Positions 24,592-34,621 of a stretch of 64,000 nucleotides of DNA are shown here, piece by piece. The notes below the pieces were generated by a model. It was not told the origin of the DNA. It made no database searches and saw only the letters and a program-made list of their open reading frames with translations. The position numbers were made by a program, and so were the translations under genes. The first letter of the stretch is position 1. Every line of letters begins with the position of its first letter. The stretch comes from Streptomyces marianii (GTDB lineage: Bacteria > Actinomycetota > Actinomycetes > Streptomycetales > Streptomycetaceae), in the NCBI RefSeq assembly GCF_005795905.1, contig NZ_VAWE01000001.1, positions 4,639,001-4,703,000 of the forward strand. Direction: 5' to 3'.

Positions 24592-25527
24592 TCAATGGTT
24601 TCCCCGGTCGCGCGTGGCCGCGAGCGCGATGGCGCCGGCGGCCGAGAGTGCCAGGGCCATTCCGCCGAGCAGCCAGAGCCGCTCGCTGTTGTGGCCGGCC
24701 GCCGCGATCTGGCCGACGGCCCCGCTGCCGTGTGCCGGGGCACCGGCCTGTCCGGCGCCCGCCGCGTTGCCGGGGCCGCCGGGGGCAGGCGGCACGCCCG
24801 GCCCGCCCTGGGCGCCGTCCTCGGCGTCCTCCTCGTCCAGACCGTCCTCATGGCCCTGTTCGAGGCTGTGGTCGTGACTCTCCTCGTCGCCGAAGTCGGT
24901 CCGGGGGGCCCCGAGCTCCCCGATCTCCTCGGCCACGGGCGTCGCCGTGCACCGGGCGTCTCGGGTGCCGGTGGCGCAGTTGGACCGCGGGGACTGGACC
25001 TCCAGGCCGCCGCCGAGCCGCCCGTCGCCGCCGTCGCCGCCGTCCTCGCCTCCCACGGTGACCGAGTAGGTGACGGTCGCCGTCCTCCCGGCCGGGATGG
25101 CACCCGAGTACGAGAGCACGGGCTCGGTGTAAGCGACCCGGCCGAGTGCGGTCCGGGCGTTGCGGTCGTAGACGGCGTCGTCGAGGGTGCCGCCGAGATC
25201 GTCGGTGAAGCGCACGTCGGGGAGTTCCCGCTCGCCGTTGTTCGTCGCCCTGATGGTGAACGTGAGGGTGTCCCCGAGGGCGACCCTCTTCGCCGACGCC
25301 GTCTTGGTGATCTCCAGATCGGGGGCCGGCGCCGACAGGGCGGCAGCCGCCGGCACGAAGCCCGTCGTGACGGCCGCGGCACCCGCGGCACCCGCGGCGA
25401 CCGCCAGGGCCCCGAGGAAGCGGGACCGATCGCCTCTGCTGCGCCCGCGGTCCCTCGTCAGGTCCTGGCCGGACACGGCCCGAACAGAACGGAAGACCCG
25501 AGCACCCTGTGAACTCGCATTGCCCAT
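24592..25527 (-). CDS. Exported DUF11-domain protein with C-terminal membrane anchor
   Basis: 311 residues. A twin-Arg-like basic start and a hydrophobic leader (FLGALAVAAGAAGAAAV) precede one DUF11-type beta-sandwich (PDLEITKTASAKRVALGDTLTFTIRATNNGERELPDVRFTDDL). A long acidic, Gly/Asp/His-rich stalk (DFGDEESHDHSLEQGHEDGLDEEDAEDG) and a C-terminal GQIAAAG-TM-Arg tail (LWLLGGMALALSAAGAIAL, ATRDRGNH) follow. The tail has the layout of a sortase substrate, but the expected LAxTG is IAAAG, lacking Thr. It may therefore be held by the TM helix alone. DUF11 proteins are wall-associated and often adhesive. Confidence 0.75.
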   Translation of the reverse strand: MGNASSQGARVFRSVRAVSGQDLTRDRGRSRGDRSRFLGALAVAAGAAGAAAVTTGFVPAAAALSAPAPDLEITKTASAKRVALGDTLTFTIRATNNGERELPDVRFTDDLGGTLDDAVYDRNARTALGRVAYTEPVLSYSGAIPAGRTATVTYSVTVGGEDGGDGGDGRLGGGLEVQSPRSNCATGTRDARCTATPVAEEIGELGAPRTDFGDEESHDHSLEQGHEDGLDEEDAEDGAQGGPGVPPAPGGPGNAAGAGQAGAPAHGSGAVGQIAAAGHNSERLWLLGGMALALSAAGAIALAATRDRGNH

Positions 25528-25565
25528 GAGTCCGAAATGTAGACAATCATTCCGGCTGGGCCGCG

Positions 25566-26525
25566 TTACGCCGCGCCCGTGTTTCGCCGCCCCGCCCGGC
25601 TCGCGTACTCGGCGATGTCCGCCATCGGCGGACGCTCCTCCGTGTCCACCGCGTGCGTTCGCGGGACGAAACCGCCCTCGCCGCGCTCGAACTGGGTCAG
25701 TGCCGGGCGGACCAGGTGCCCACGCGAAAGGCGCAGCTGGGCCGTGCGGTAGATCGCCGCCGCCATCCGGCCCAGCGCCTGCCCGTCCTGGTGGCGGTGC
25801 AGCCGTACGCCCACGTCCACCTGCGCCAGCGCGTCCAGGCCCACCGTGTGCAGCGCGTCGACCAGCAGGCCCAGTTCCACCCCGTAGCCGACCGGGAACG
25901 GCAGCCGCTCCAGCAGCGAGCGCCGCGCCGCGTACTCCCCGCCGAGCGGCTGGACGAATCCCGCGAGCTGTGGCCAGTGCAGATTGAGCAGGGGCCGGGC
26001 CACCAGTTCGGTCACCCTCCCGCCCTGGCCGGGCGCGTCACCGAGCGGCCGGTCGTACATCGCCTTGACGAACTGGACCTCGGGGTCGGTCAGCAGCGGC
26101 CCGACGGTCCCCGACACGAAGTCCGCCGAGAACTCCTTCAGGTCGGCGTCCACGAAGCAGACGACGTCGCCGACGGTCGCCAGGAGGGAGCGCCACAGCA
26201 CCTCGCCCTTGCCGGGCACGGCCGGGACGCGCGGGAGTATCGCGTCCCGGTGCACCACCCGGGCGCCGGCGCGTGCGGCGACCTCGGCGGTGCGGTCCGT
26301 CGACCCCGAGTCGACGACGACCAGCTCGTCCACGAGCGGCACCGCGTCGGTCATCAGGTCGCGCCGGATCGCGGTGACGATCTCCCCGACCGTCGCCTCC
26401 TCGTTCAGCGCTGGGAGCACCACGCTGACCGTGGTGTCCTGCTTGGCGGACAGCAGCCGGTCCAGTGGGCGGTCCGCCACCGACCAGGACCGCCGGGCCA
26501 GCCAGCGCTCCACCTCTTCCAGCAC
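25566..26525 (-). CDS. gpgS: Glucosyl-3-phosphoglycerate synthase (GT81)
   Basis: 319 residues from a GTG at 26525 with GGAGATCAC upstream. A GT-A glycosyltransferase fold carries VSVVLPALNEEATVGEIV, LVVVDSGSTDRTAEVA, the metal-binding DxD in DVVCFVDADLKEFSADFV, acceptor loop VQFVKAMYDRPL and GYGVELGLLVDAL. GpgS joins glucose from a nucleotide sugar to 3-phosphoglycerate, the first step to glucosylglycerate and, in mycobacteria, to methylglucose polysaccharide. Its position beside otsA/otsB makes this an osmolyte region. No partner phosphatase (GpgP) is visible nearby. Confidence 0.9.
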   Translation of the reverse strand: MLEEVERWLARRSWSVADRPLDRLLSAKQDTTVSVVLPALNEEATVGEIVTAIRRDLMTDAVPLVDELVVVDSGSTDRTAEVAARAGARVVHRDAILPRVPAVPGKGEVLWRSLLATVGDVVCFVDADLKEFSADFVSGTVGPLLTDPEVQFVKAMYDRPLGDAPGQGGRVTELVARPLLNLHWPQLAGFVQPLGGEYAARRSLLERLPFPVGYGVELGLLVDALHTVGLDALAQVDVGVRLHRHQDGQALGRMAAAIYRTAQLRLSRGHLVRPALTQFERGEGGFVPRTHAVDTEERPPMADIAEYASRAGRRNTGAA

Positions 26526-26660
26526 GTGATCTCCATCTCGCGGATCGGACGACCATCTCAAGCGTCCGGGGGTTCGGTTACAGTCTTGAACAACGCGGAC
26601 CGCCGATGCATGTCGGGGGTCGTCGCGCCGAGACAATCGAATCGAGACAATCGAATACCG

Positions 26661-26803
26661 CTCATCCAGAGGGGCAGAGGGACACGGCCCGTTGAAGCCC
26701 CGGCAACCCTCCAGCCGATCTCGCCGCCCATCGCGGCCGAGGCTCACGGCTAGGGAAGGTGCCAATTCCGTCTCGCGGTGAAACGCACCGCGGGGAAGAT
26801 GAG
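26661..26803 (+). promoter_or_regulatory. SAM-I (S-box) riboswitch in the leader of the threonine-synthase-like gene
   Basis: The leader carries the S-box consensus in order: P1 strand CTCATC (26661), AGAGGG, CGGCCCGTTGAAGCCCCGGC, AACC, then GGAAGGTGCCAATTCC, the junction TGAAA, and the closing P1 strand GATGAG (26798-26803). The closing strand is directly followed by GAGAAAGGG before the ATG at 26823, so SAM binding could hide the ribosome site or act on translation coupling. Upstream, near 26626-26655, GAGACAATCGAAT is repeated twice in tandem. Confidence 0.92.
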
Positions 26804-26822
26804 GAGAAAGGGCCTCGCCTCC

Positions 26823-28112
26823 ATGGCTGTGCAGACTGTTGCCACCACCGATTCTGCCGACACCGTCGATCTGGGCCCCGCCTCCGGGCTCTCCTGCCGC
26901 GAGTGCGGCGAGCGCTTCGCCCTCGGTCCGATCTTCGCCTGCGAAGCCTGTTTCGGGCCGCTCGAAGTCGCGTACGACCTGCCGAGCGGCGACGCCGAGG
27001 AACTGCGCAAGCGGATCGAGAGCGGTCCGGAGAACATCTGGCGTTACGCGCCGCTGCTGCCCGTGCCCGCCGACGTGGCGAGCAAGCCGAACCTGAACCC
27101 GGGCTTCACCAAGCTCGTCCAGGCCGACAACCTCGCCCGCGAGCTCGGCGTCACCGGCGGACTCTGGGTCAAGGACGACTCCGGCAACCCGACCCACTCC
27201 TTCAAGGACCGGGTCGTCGCCCAGGCGATCGAGGCCGCCCGGGCCTTCGGCTTCACGACCCTCTCCTGCTCCTCCACCGGCAACCTGGCCGGTGCCGTCG
27301 GCGCCGCGGCCGCGCGCGCCGGCTTCCGCTCCTGCGTGTTCATCCCGCACGACCTGGAGCAGGGCAAGGTCGTCATGGCCGCCGTCTACGGCGGAGAGCT
27401 GGTCGGCATCGAGGGCAACTACGACGACGTCAACCGCTTCTGCTCCGAGCTCATCGGCGACCCGGCGGGCGAGGGATGGGGCTTCGTCAACGTCAACCTC
27501 CGCCCGTACTACGCCGAGGGCTCCAAGACGCTGGCGTACGAGATCTGCGAGCAGCTCGGCTGGCGGCTGCCGGACCAGATCGTGATCCCGATCGCCTCCG
27601 GCTCCCAGCTCACCAAGATCGACAAGGGGCTCCAGGAGCTGATCAAGCTGGGCCTGGTCGAGGACCGGCCCTACAAGATCTTCGGCGCCCAGGCCGAGGG
27701 CTGCTCCCCGGTGTCCGTGGCGTTCAAGGCCGGCCACGACGTGGTCAGGCCGCAGAAGCCGGACACCATCGCCAAGTCCCTGGCGATCGGCAACCCGGCG
27801 GACGGTCCGTACGTGCTCGACATCTGCCGACGCACCGGCGGTGCCGTGGAGGACGTCACCGACGAGGAGATCGTGGAGGCGATCAAGCTGCTGGCCCGTA
27901 CCGAGGGCATCTTCACCGAGACCGCGGGCGGTACGACCCTCGGTGTGGCGAAGAAGCTGATCGAGGCCGGAGTGATCGACCCGGCCCTCACCACGGTGGT
28001 CGTCAACACGGGTGACGGCCTCAAGACCCTCGACGCGGTGGCCCCGACCACGGGTATGTCCGCAGTCATCCGTCCCAACCTGGACTCCTTCCGAGAGGCT
28101 GGCCTCGTATGA
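26823..28112 (+). CDS. thrC: Threonine-synthase-like PLP enzyme under SAM control
   Basis: 429 residues from the ATG at 26823; an earlier in-frame ATG (26799) overlaps the riboswitch. An N-terminal zinc-ribbon-like segment has two CxxC pairs (LSCRECGERF, FACEACFGPLEV). The fold-type II PLP domain has catalytic Lys in DSGNPTHSFKDRVVAQAIEAA, SSTGNLAGAVGAAAARAG, the SGSQLTKIDKG segment and NTGDGLKTLDAV. The family converts O-phosphohomoserine to threonine. Here it follows a SAM riboswitch and overlaps a MoaD/ThiS-like gene by 4 bp. Streptomyces usually has another thrC with hom and thrB, so this copy may instead make homocysteine from O-phosphohomoserine and a carrier thiocarboxylate. That role is inference. 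Confidence 0.88.
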   Translation: MAVQTVATTDSADTVDLGPASGLSCRECGERFALGPIFACEACFGPLEVAYDLPSGDAEELRKRIESGPENIWRYAPLLPVPADVASKPNLNPGFTKLVQADNLARELGVTGGLWVKDDSGNPTHSFKDRVVAQAIEAARAFGFTTLSCSSTGNLAGAVGAAAARAGFRSCVFIPHDLEQGKVVMAAVYGGELVGIEGNYDDVNRFCSELIGDPAGEGWGFVNVNLRPYYAEGSKTLAYEICEQLGWRLPDQIVIPIASGSQLTKIDKGLQELIKLGLVEDRPYKIFGAQAEGCSPVSVAFKAGHDVVRPQKPDTIAKSLAIGNPADGPYVLDICRRTGGAVEDVTDEEIVEAIKLLARTEGIFTETAGGTTLGVAKKLIEAGVIDPALTTVVVNTGDGLKTLDAVAPTTGMSAVIRPNLDSFREAGLV

Positions 28113-28384
28113 GCGTCAACGTCCGCATCCCCACCATCCTCCGCACCTACACGGGCGGTCAGGCCGAGGTCCCGGCCGAGGGCGCCACCCTCGCCGAGGT
28201 CATCGCCGACCTGGAGAAGAACCACACGGGTATCGCGGCCCGGGTCCTGGACGACCAGGGAAAGCTGCGCCGCTTCGTGAACGTGTACGTCAACGACGAC
28301 GACGTGCGTTTCGAGCAGGGCCTGGAGACGGCGACGCCGGACGGTGCCGGGGTGTCGATCATCCCCGCGGTAGCGGGCGGCTGA
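28109..28384 (+). CDS. MoaD/ThiS-family small sulfur-carrier protein
   Basis: 91 residues, ubiquitin-like: MSVNVRIPTILRTYTGGQAEV, LAEVIADLEKNHTGIAARVLDD, RRFVNVYVNDDDVRFEQG, ending VSIIPAVAGG. The terminal Gly-Gly is the site that is adenylated and converted to a thiocarboxylate in this family. Its ATG overlaps the thrC-like stop (ATGA, 28109-28112), so the two are made together. The context differs from molybdopterin (moaE) or thiamine (thiG) operons. A dedicated sulfur donor for the upstream PLP enzyme, comparable to CysO-CysM, is the natural reading. Confidence 0.9.
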   Translation: MSVNVRIPTILRTYTGGQAEVPAEGATLAEVIADLEKNHTGIAARVLDDQGKLRRFVNVYVNDDDVRFEQGLETATPDGAGVSIIPAVAGG

Positions 28385-28408
28385 TCGCCACGCAGAGTCA
28401 GCAGAAGT

Positions 28409-28437
28409 GCCCCCTCCGCAAGCTCGGCGGAGGGGGC
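28409..28437 (+). terminator. Strong hairpin after the thrC-moaD operon
   Basis: GCCCCCTCCGC and GCGGAGGGGGC form an 11-bp perfect stem with a 7-nt loop, followed by GTTTCTG. It lies 25 bp after the moaD stop. The rest of 28385-28826 has no gene and includes a long leader for the cold-shock gene. Confidence 0.85.
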
Positions 28438-28826
28438 GTTTCTGCATGGTTGAGCGCGATAGAGTTGGGGAAGCCCCCTCCGCTGCGTGTGCCAGGCGCA
28501 TATGAGAATGCGGTCGCGCACGACAAGAAGCAGCCAAAGTGTTCGAGCGTGATGCGCAATAAGTGCGCTTTGTCTGGCCCGACTTGCCCGGGAATGCTCA
28601 CATTTCTGCTAATTCATCCTTTCGGTCCTGCCCGGAATTCTCGTCCGATTGACCTGTTGCAGACGGCAGTTGGACAGATACATTCAGCCGCGGTCGACGC
28701 GTTCCGGCGCACATCCATGGGTCATCCGTATGCCCCTCCGGGCACCGGGGGACACCGCTGGGTGAGGTCTGACCCGGGTCCGCGAAGTGCGGTCCTGTGC
28801 AAGGGCCAGTAATAGGGGAGTTAGGC

Positions 28827-29030
28827 ATGGCTCAGGGCACCGTCAAGTGGTTCAACGCGGAGAAGGGGTATGGCTTCATCGCGGTCGACGGTGGTGCGGA
28901 TGTTTTCGTCCACTACAGCGCGATCCAGATGGACGGATACCGCACCCTGGAGGAGGGTCAGCGAGTCGAGTTCGAGATCTCGCAGGGCCAGAAGGGGCCG
29001 CAGGCGGACATGGTCCGCGTAGCCGGCTGA
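28827..29030 (+). CDS. csp: Cold-shock protein (CspA family)
   Basis: 67 residues: [21 protein letters not shown] with RNP1 (KGYGFI), and DVFVHYSAI with RNP2. It is a single OB-fold that binds single-stranded RNA/DNA and melts mRNA structure in the cold. The ATG is preceded by GGGGAG. The gene sits alone behind a possible TTGACC promoter near 28651 and an apparently long 5' leader, a feature of cold-inducible csp mRNAs. It precedes groEL, as I recall for ScoF-type genes in Streptomyces. Confidence 0.95.
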   Translation: MAQGTVKWFNAEKGYGFIAVDGGADVFVHYSAIQMDGYRTLEEGQRVEFEISQGQKGPQADMVRVAG

Positions 29031-29055
29031 GCGCCGACTGACTGCAGCAACGTGA

Positions 29056-29088
29056 CGGAGGGTCCGTGCCAGGGGCGCGGACCCTCCG
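29056..29088 (+). terminator. Hairpin terminator after csp
   Basis: CGGAGGGTCCG and CGGACCCTCCG form an 11-bp perfect stem with an 11-nt loop, 26 bp after the csp stop. No U-tract follows. Confidence 0.82.
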
Positions 29089-29311
29089 CCGTGTCCGGGG
29101 CCGCCTTCCGTCGAGGTCGTGTCCGGGGCAGGCCCTCCGTCGCGGCCGGACCGCCGGCCGGCGTGCGCGGGTCAGCGGTGGCGGGCCGCGCCGGATCGCT
29201 CGCCGGCGTGCGCGGGGTCGCGACCTGCGAGGTGTGCGGTCCGCGCCTGCGCCGGGTCCGGGTCCGGGCCCGGCCGCCGTGTCCTGATGGACGCCCGAGT
29301 CGCGGTCGCGC

Positions 29312-31123
<1,812 letters not shown>

Positions 31124-31152
31124 TCGACCCGAAGGTCGATCCACGTCCTGAA

Positions 31153-31189
31153 CCGAGGGCGGCACCCCTTCCGGGGGTGCCGCCCTCGG
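31153..31189 (+). terminator. Strong groEL terminator hairpin
   Basis: A 16-bp stem of CCGAGGGCGGCACCCC with its complement and a short loop (TTCCG) starts 30 bp after the groEL stop and is followed by CTTTG. Confidence 0.9.
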
Positions 31190-31206
31190 CCTTTGCGCCC
31201 CGGCGC

Positions 31207-31241
31207 GACTCTGCTGCCCAATTCGGCTGAGCAGCAGAGTC
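31207..31241. repeat. Second inverted repeat downstream of groEL
   Basis: GACTCTGCTGC and GCAGCAGAGTC form an 11-bp perfect stem with a 13-nt loop. It may end transcription arriving from the opposite side (the 31377-33344 gene), or be a protein site. Confidence 0.5.
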
Positions 31242-31376
31242 ATGCCGGGAAGGCCGCAACGGTCACCGCGTTGTCGCAGGTCATGGTCCGCGTGTCGGAG
31301 TTGCCCCGGAACTGGGCAGCAGTGTCCGGCGGGGCGGCCGGCGCGTGCGTACGATCGCGTGCGGGGTGGGGACCCG

Positions 31377-33344
31377 CTACAGCGGCTCCAGGTGGAGTGT
31401 GAACCACGTCGTCTTGCCGTCGTCCGTCGAGCGGACGCCCCAGCTGCCCGCCAGCGTCTCGACGAGGATCAGGCCCCGCCCCGACTCGTCGTCGGCGGCA
31501 GCCAGCCGGGGCTGGGGCGGATGGTGGCTGTGGTCGCTCACCTCCACGGTGAGCTCGGTGCTGTTGCGCCGCATCAGCAGGCGCACCGGCCCCTCTCCGT
31601 GCTGGATCGCGTTGGTGACCACCTCGGACACCAGCAGCTGTGCGTCGTCGGAGACCTGGGCGCAGCCCCAGTCGACCAGGGACTTGGCGAGGAACGCCCG
31701 GGCCTGCGACACCGACGACGGGGCCGCCGGGAGTTCCGTCGCCGCCGTGGCGAGCGGAGCCGCCGGCAACTGGGCCAGGAGCAGCGTCACGTCGTCGTGG
31801 TGGTGCTCGGTGGCGGGCAGCACCGACGCCAGCACCCGGTCCACCACCGTCTCCAGGTCGGGCGCCGAGGCGAACGCCAGCTCGAGCGCGTCGATGAGCG
31901 CGTCGAGCTGCTCCTCGATGTCTCCCGCCGGTGTCTCTATCAGACCGTCGGTGAAGAGGATCAGACTCGACCCGGGAGCGACCGCCACCGTCGACTGCTG
32001 GTGCAGATGGTCCCCCACGCCCAGGGGCACGCTGACCGGCGCGTCCAGGGACCGTACGCCCCCGCCCGGCTCCGCGACGAGAGCCGGCAGATGCCCGGCC
32101 GAGCAGACGGTCACCTCACCCGCGTCCGGCGCCACGATCAGGTAGCAGCAGGTCACCAGCTGGTCGGGCCCGTCGAGCTCGGCGACGATCGCGTCGAGCG
32201 AGTGCATCAACTGCCGCGGCTGCATGCCCGTCTTGGCGAGGGCGTGGGCCGCGGACCGCAGTTGCCCCATGATGGCGGCCGCCTCCAGGCCGCGCCCCAT
32301 GACGTCACCGATGAGGATGCCGACCCGTCCGGCACCGAGTGGCACGAGGTCGAACCAGTCGCCGCCGACGCCCGCGCCCTGGGTGGCGGGCAGATAGCGG
32401 CTCGCGGTGTCCAGGCCGCGCACAGCCGGTGGCGTGCCCATCAGACTGCGCTGCAGGGTCAGCGCGACGTGCCGCTGCTGCTCGTACAGGGCCTGGAACC
32501 GTTCTTCGGCGGCTTTTCGTTCGCTGACGTCGCGTACGGCGGCGGAGACGAGGAGTCCGTCGGTGGTTTCGAGGGGGCTGAGGCTGATTTCGACGGGGAA
32601 TTCGGTGCCGTCCTTGCGGAGGCCGTGGAGTTCGAGTCCGGCGCCCATGGGGCGGACCTGGCGGTTGTGGGTGTATCCGTTGCGGTGTGCGGCGTGGTGG
32701 TTGCGGAAGCGGTTGGGGACGAGGATTTCGACGGGGCGGCCGAGGAGTTCGTCGCGTCGGTAGCCGAAGAGGGCTTCGGTCTGGGCGTTGACGAGGCGGA
32801 TGGTTCCGCCGTCGTCGACGATGACCATGGCGTCCGGTGCCGCCTCCAGCAGCCCCCGGAACCGCTCTTCGGCGGCTTTTCGTTCGCTGACGTCGCGTAC
32901 GGCGGCGGAGACGAGGAGTCCGTCGGTGGTTTCGAGGGGGCTGAGGCTGATTTCGACGGGGAATTCGGTGCCGTCCTTGCGGAGGCCGTGGAGTTCGAGT
33001 CCGGCGCCCATGGGGCGGACCTGGCGGTTGTGGGTGTATCCGTTGCGGTGTGCGGCGTGGTGGTTGCGGAAGCGGTTGGGGACGAGGATTTCGACGGGGC
33101 GGCCGAGGAGTTCGTCGCGTCGGTAGCCGAAGAGGGCTTCGGTCTGGGCGTTGACGAGGCGGATGGTTCCGCCGTCGTCGACGATGACCATGGCGTCCGG
33201 TGCCGCCTCCAGCAGCCCCCGGAACCGCTCCTCGGCGGAACCCGCCCGAGCCCCCGGGCGCGAGATCGTCCGGCAATGACAGCCTCCGGCGGCACCGGTG
33301 TCTAGATCGGACTCCGATGCGACCGCCGTGGTGATGCCTTCCAT
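31377..33344 (-). CDS. PAS-PAS-PP2C (SpoIIE/RsbU-type) phosphatase with C-terminal ATPase/anti-sigma domain
   Basis: 655 residues. A short leader with a C-x-C pair (GGCHCRTISR) is followed by two PAS/PAC domains of identical sequence (each 121 residues: ERFRGLLEAAPDAMVIVDDGG ... VRDVSERKAAE). A PP2C-type SpoIIE domain (GVGGDWFDLVPL, IGDVMGRGLEAAAIM, SLILFTDGLIE, HHDDVTLLLAQL metal residues) and a GHKL ATPase domain (LLVSEVVTNAIQHGEGPVRL, GRGLILVETLAGSWG) complete it. Such proteins switch anti-anti-sigma factors in response to ligands or redox. The PAS copies come from a 363-bp direct duplication. PAS codons use more A-ending codons (GAA, GGA) than the rest, hinting at a separate origin. Confidence 0.92.
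   Translation of the reverse strand: MEGITTAVASESDLDTGAAGGCHCRTISRPGARAGSAEERFRGLLEAAPDAMVIVDDGGTIRLVNAQTEALFGYRRDELLGRPVEILVPNRFRNHHAAHRNGYTHNRQVRPMGAGLELHGLRKDGTEFPVEISLSPLETTDGLLVSAAVRDVSERKAAEERFRGLLEAAPDAMVIVDDGGTIRLVNAQTEALFGYRRDELLGRPVEILVPNRFRNHHAAHRNGYTHNRQVRPMGAGLELHGLRKDGTEFPVEISLSPLETTDGLLVSAAVRDVSERKAAEERFQALYEQQRHVALTLQRSLMGTPPAVRGLDTASRYLPATQGAGVGGDWFDLVPLGAGRVGILIGDVMGRGLEAAAIMGQLRSAAHALAKTGMQPRQLMHSLDAIVAELDGPDQLVTCCYLIVAPDAGEVTVCSAGHLPALVAEPGGGVRSLDAPVSVPLGVGDHLHQQSTVAVAPGSSLILFTDGLIETPAGDIEEQLDALIDALELAFASAPDLETVVDRVLASVLPATEHHHDDVTLLLAQLPAAPLATAATELPAAPSSVSQARAFLAKSLVDWGCAQVSDDAQLLVSEVVTNAIQHGEGPVRLLMRRNSTELTVEVSDHSHHPPQPRLAAADDESGRGLILVETLAGSWGVRSTDDGKTTWFTLHLEPL
32505..33230. 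repeat. Perfect tandem duplication of a 363-bp PAS-coding unit
   Basis: The block starting TTCGGCGGCTTTTCGTTCGC at 32505 recurs at 32868. The period is 363 bp, or 121 codons, so the frame is kept. I found no base difference between copies on reading. Partial similarity continues into the sequence after 33230 (CCCCCGGAACCGCTC), so unequal recombination between short repeats is a likely mechanism. Confidence 0.9.
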
Positions 33345-33628
33345 ACTTGCCTCCCGGACGGATTCTGCCCATAGCCGTGACCGCGGCAGCGGTATCCGGA
33401 CATCTCACCGCAACGCCTTACGGCATACCCGGAAAGTCCGATTCTGACCGGTGATGGCGATTGCGGAGCGGGAAATGGAATCGCACGCTCAGTGGCGGGG
33501 TGGGCCCTCCGGGAGCACACCACAGGGCCGCCCCCGACCGCGTCCGCCTCCCGTCCGGACGGGCGGTTCGCCGGGTCCGGGACGCCCGCCCGGTGGCGGC
33601 GGGCCGGTGGCGGCGGGAAGCTGAAGAG

Positions 33629-34621
33629 GTGCGGACGGATGTGCACGCCCATCTGTGGAGCGAGGACTACCTCCGCCTCCTCGAGTCCTACGGCCGGGAC
33701 GACACCGGTACGCAGAGGGGCCTGGGGGCGGGGGACAGCCCGGCGGAACTCGACGCGCGATTCGCGATGAACGACGCCGCGGGCATCGATCACCAGATCC
33801 TCTCGGTCTCCCCGCAGACGCCGTACTTCCCGGACGAGACCGAGGCCGTCACGGCGGCCCGCCTGGCCAACGACCACTACGCGGAAGTCGTGCGCGCCCG
33901 CCCGGACCGCTTCTCCGCCTTCGCCGCGCTGCCGCTCCCGCACCTGGACGCCTCGCTGGAGGAACTGGCGCGCGCACTCGACCAGTTGGGGATGGCGGGC
34001 GCCGGGCTGACGACGTCGGTACTCGGCCGGAGCCTCGGCGACCCCGTCTTCCGGCCGCTCTTCGAGGAGTTGGACCACCGGGGCTCGGTGTTGAGCCTGC
34101 ACCCGGCCGGTCGCGACGCGGGCTCACCGCTCATCGCACGGAACCGGATGCGGTGGATGGTGGGCGCGCCGACGGAGGACGCGATCTGCGCGATGCATCT
34201 GATCCTCGAAGGCGTCCCGATCCGCTTCCCGGGGCTGCGGATCGTCCACGCGCACCTCGGCGGAGCCCTGCCGCTGCTGCTGCCGCGCGCCGACGACCAC
34301 GTCCCATGGGAGGCGCCCGACGTCATCGAGCTGCCGACGTCCGCCGCCCGCCGGATGTCCTACGACACCGTCGCCCACGGCCACGCGGCCGCCCTGCGCG
34401 CGGCGGCCGACTCGTACGGCGCGGACCGGCTGATGCTGGGCACGGACTTCCCCTACCAGACCGGGGACAAGCTGCGCAGGGCCGTCACCTTCGTCGAGGA
34501 GACGCTCGTCCCCGAGGAGGCGGAGCACGTCCTGGAGGCCGGAGCCGGCCTGCTGCCGGCCGAGAGCCCGGCCCGGCTCGGCGGCGGGGCCGGCCGCCAC
34601 GTCAGCCGGCGTAGTCCTTGA
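33629..34621 (+). CDS. Amidohydrolase-2 family protein (ACMSD-like TIM barrel)
   Basis: 330 residues from the GTG at 33629 (MRTDVHAHLWSEDYL), preceded by GAAGAG. It carries the HxH metal motif VHAHLW, FAALPLPHLDASLEELARAL, LSLHPAGRD (metal His), LRIVHAHLGGALPLLLPR and the C-terminal metal Asp in LMLGTDFPYQTGDKL. This is the pattern of aminocarboxymuconate-semialdehyde decarboxylase and related hydrolases or decarboxylases. The frame upstream of 33629 lacks similarity. Substrate unknown. Its end overlaps the convergent Uma2 relic by 20 bp. Confidence 0.85.
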   Translation: MRTDVHAHLWSEDYLRLLESYGRDDTGTQRGLGAGDSPAELDARFAMNDAAGIDHQILSVSPQTPYFPDETEAVTAARLANDHYAEVVRARPDRFSAFAALPLPHLDASLEELARALDQLGMAGAGLTTSVLGRSLGDPVFRPLFEELDHRGSVLSLHPAGRDAGSPLIARNRMRWMVGAPTEDAICAMHLILEGVPIRFPGLRIVHAHLGGALPLLLPRADDHVPWEAPDVIELPTSAARRMSYDTVAHGHAAALRAAADSYGADRLMLGTDFPYQTGDKLRRAVTFVEETLVPEEAEHVLEAGAGLLPAESPARLGGGAGRHVSRRSP

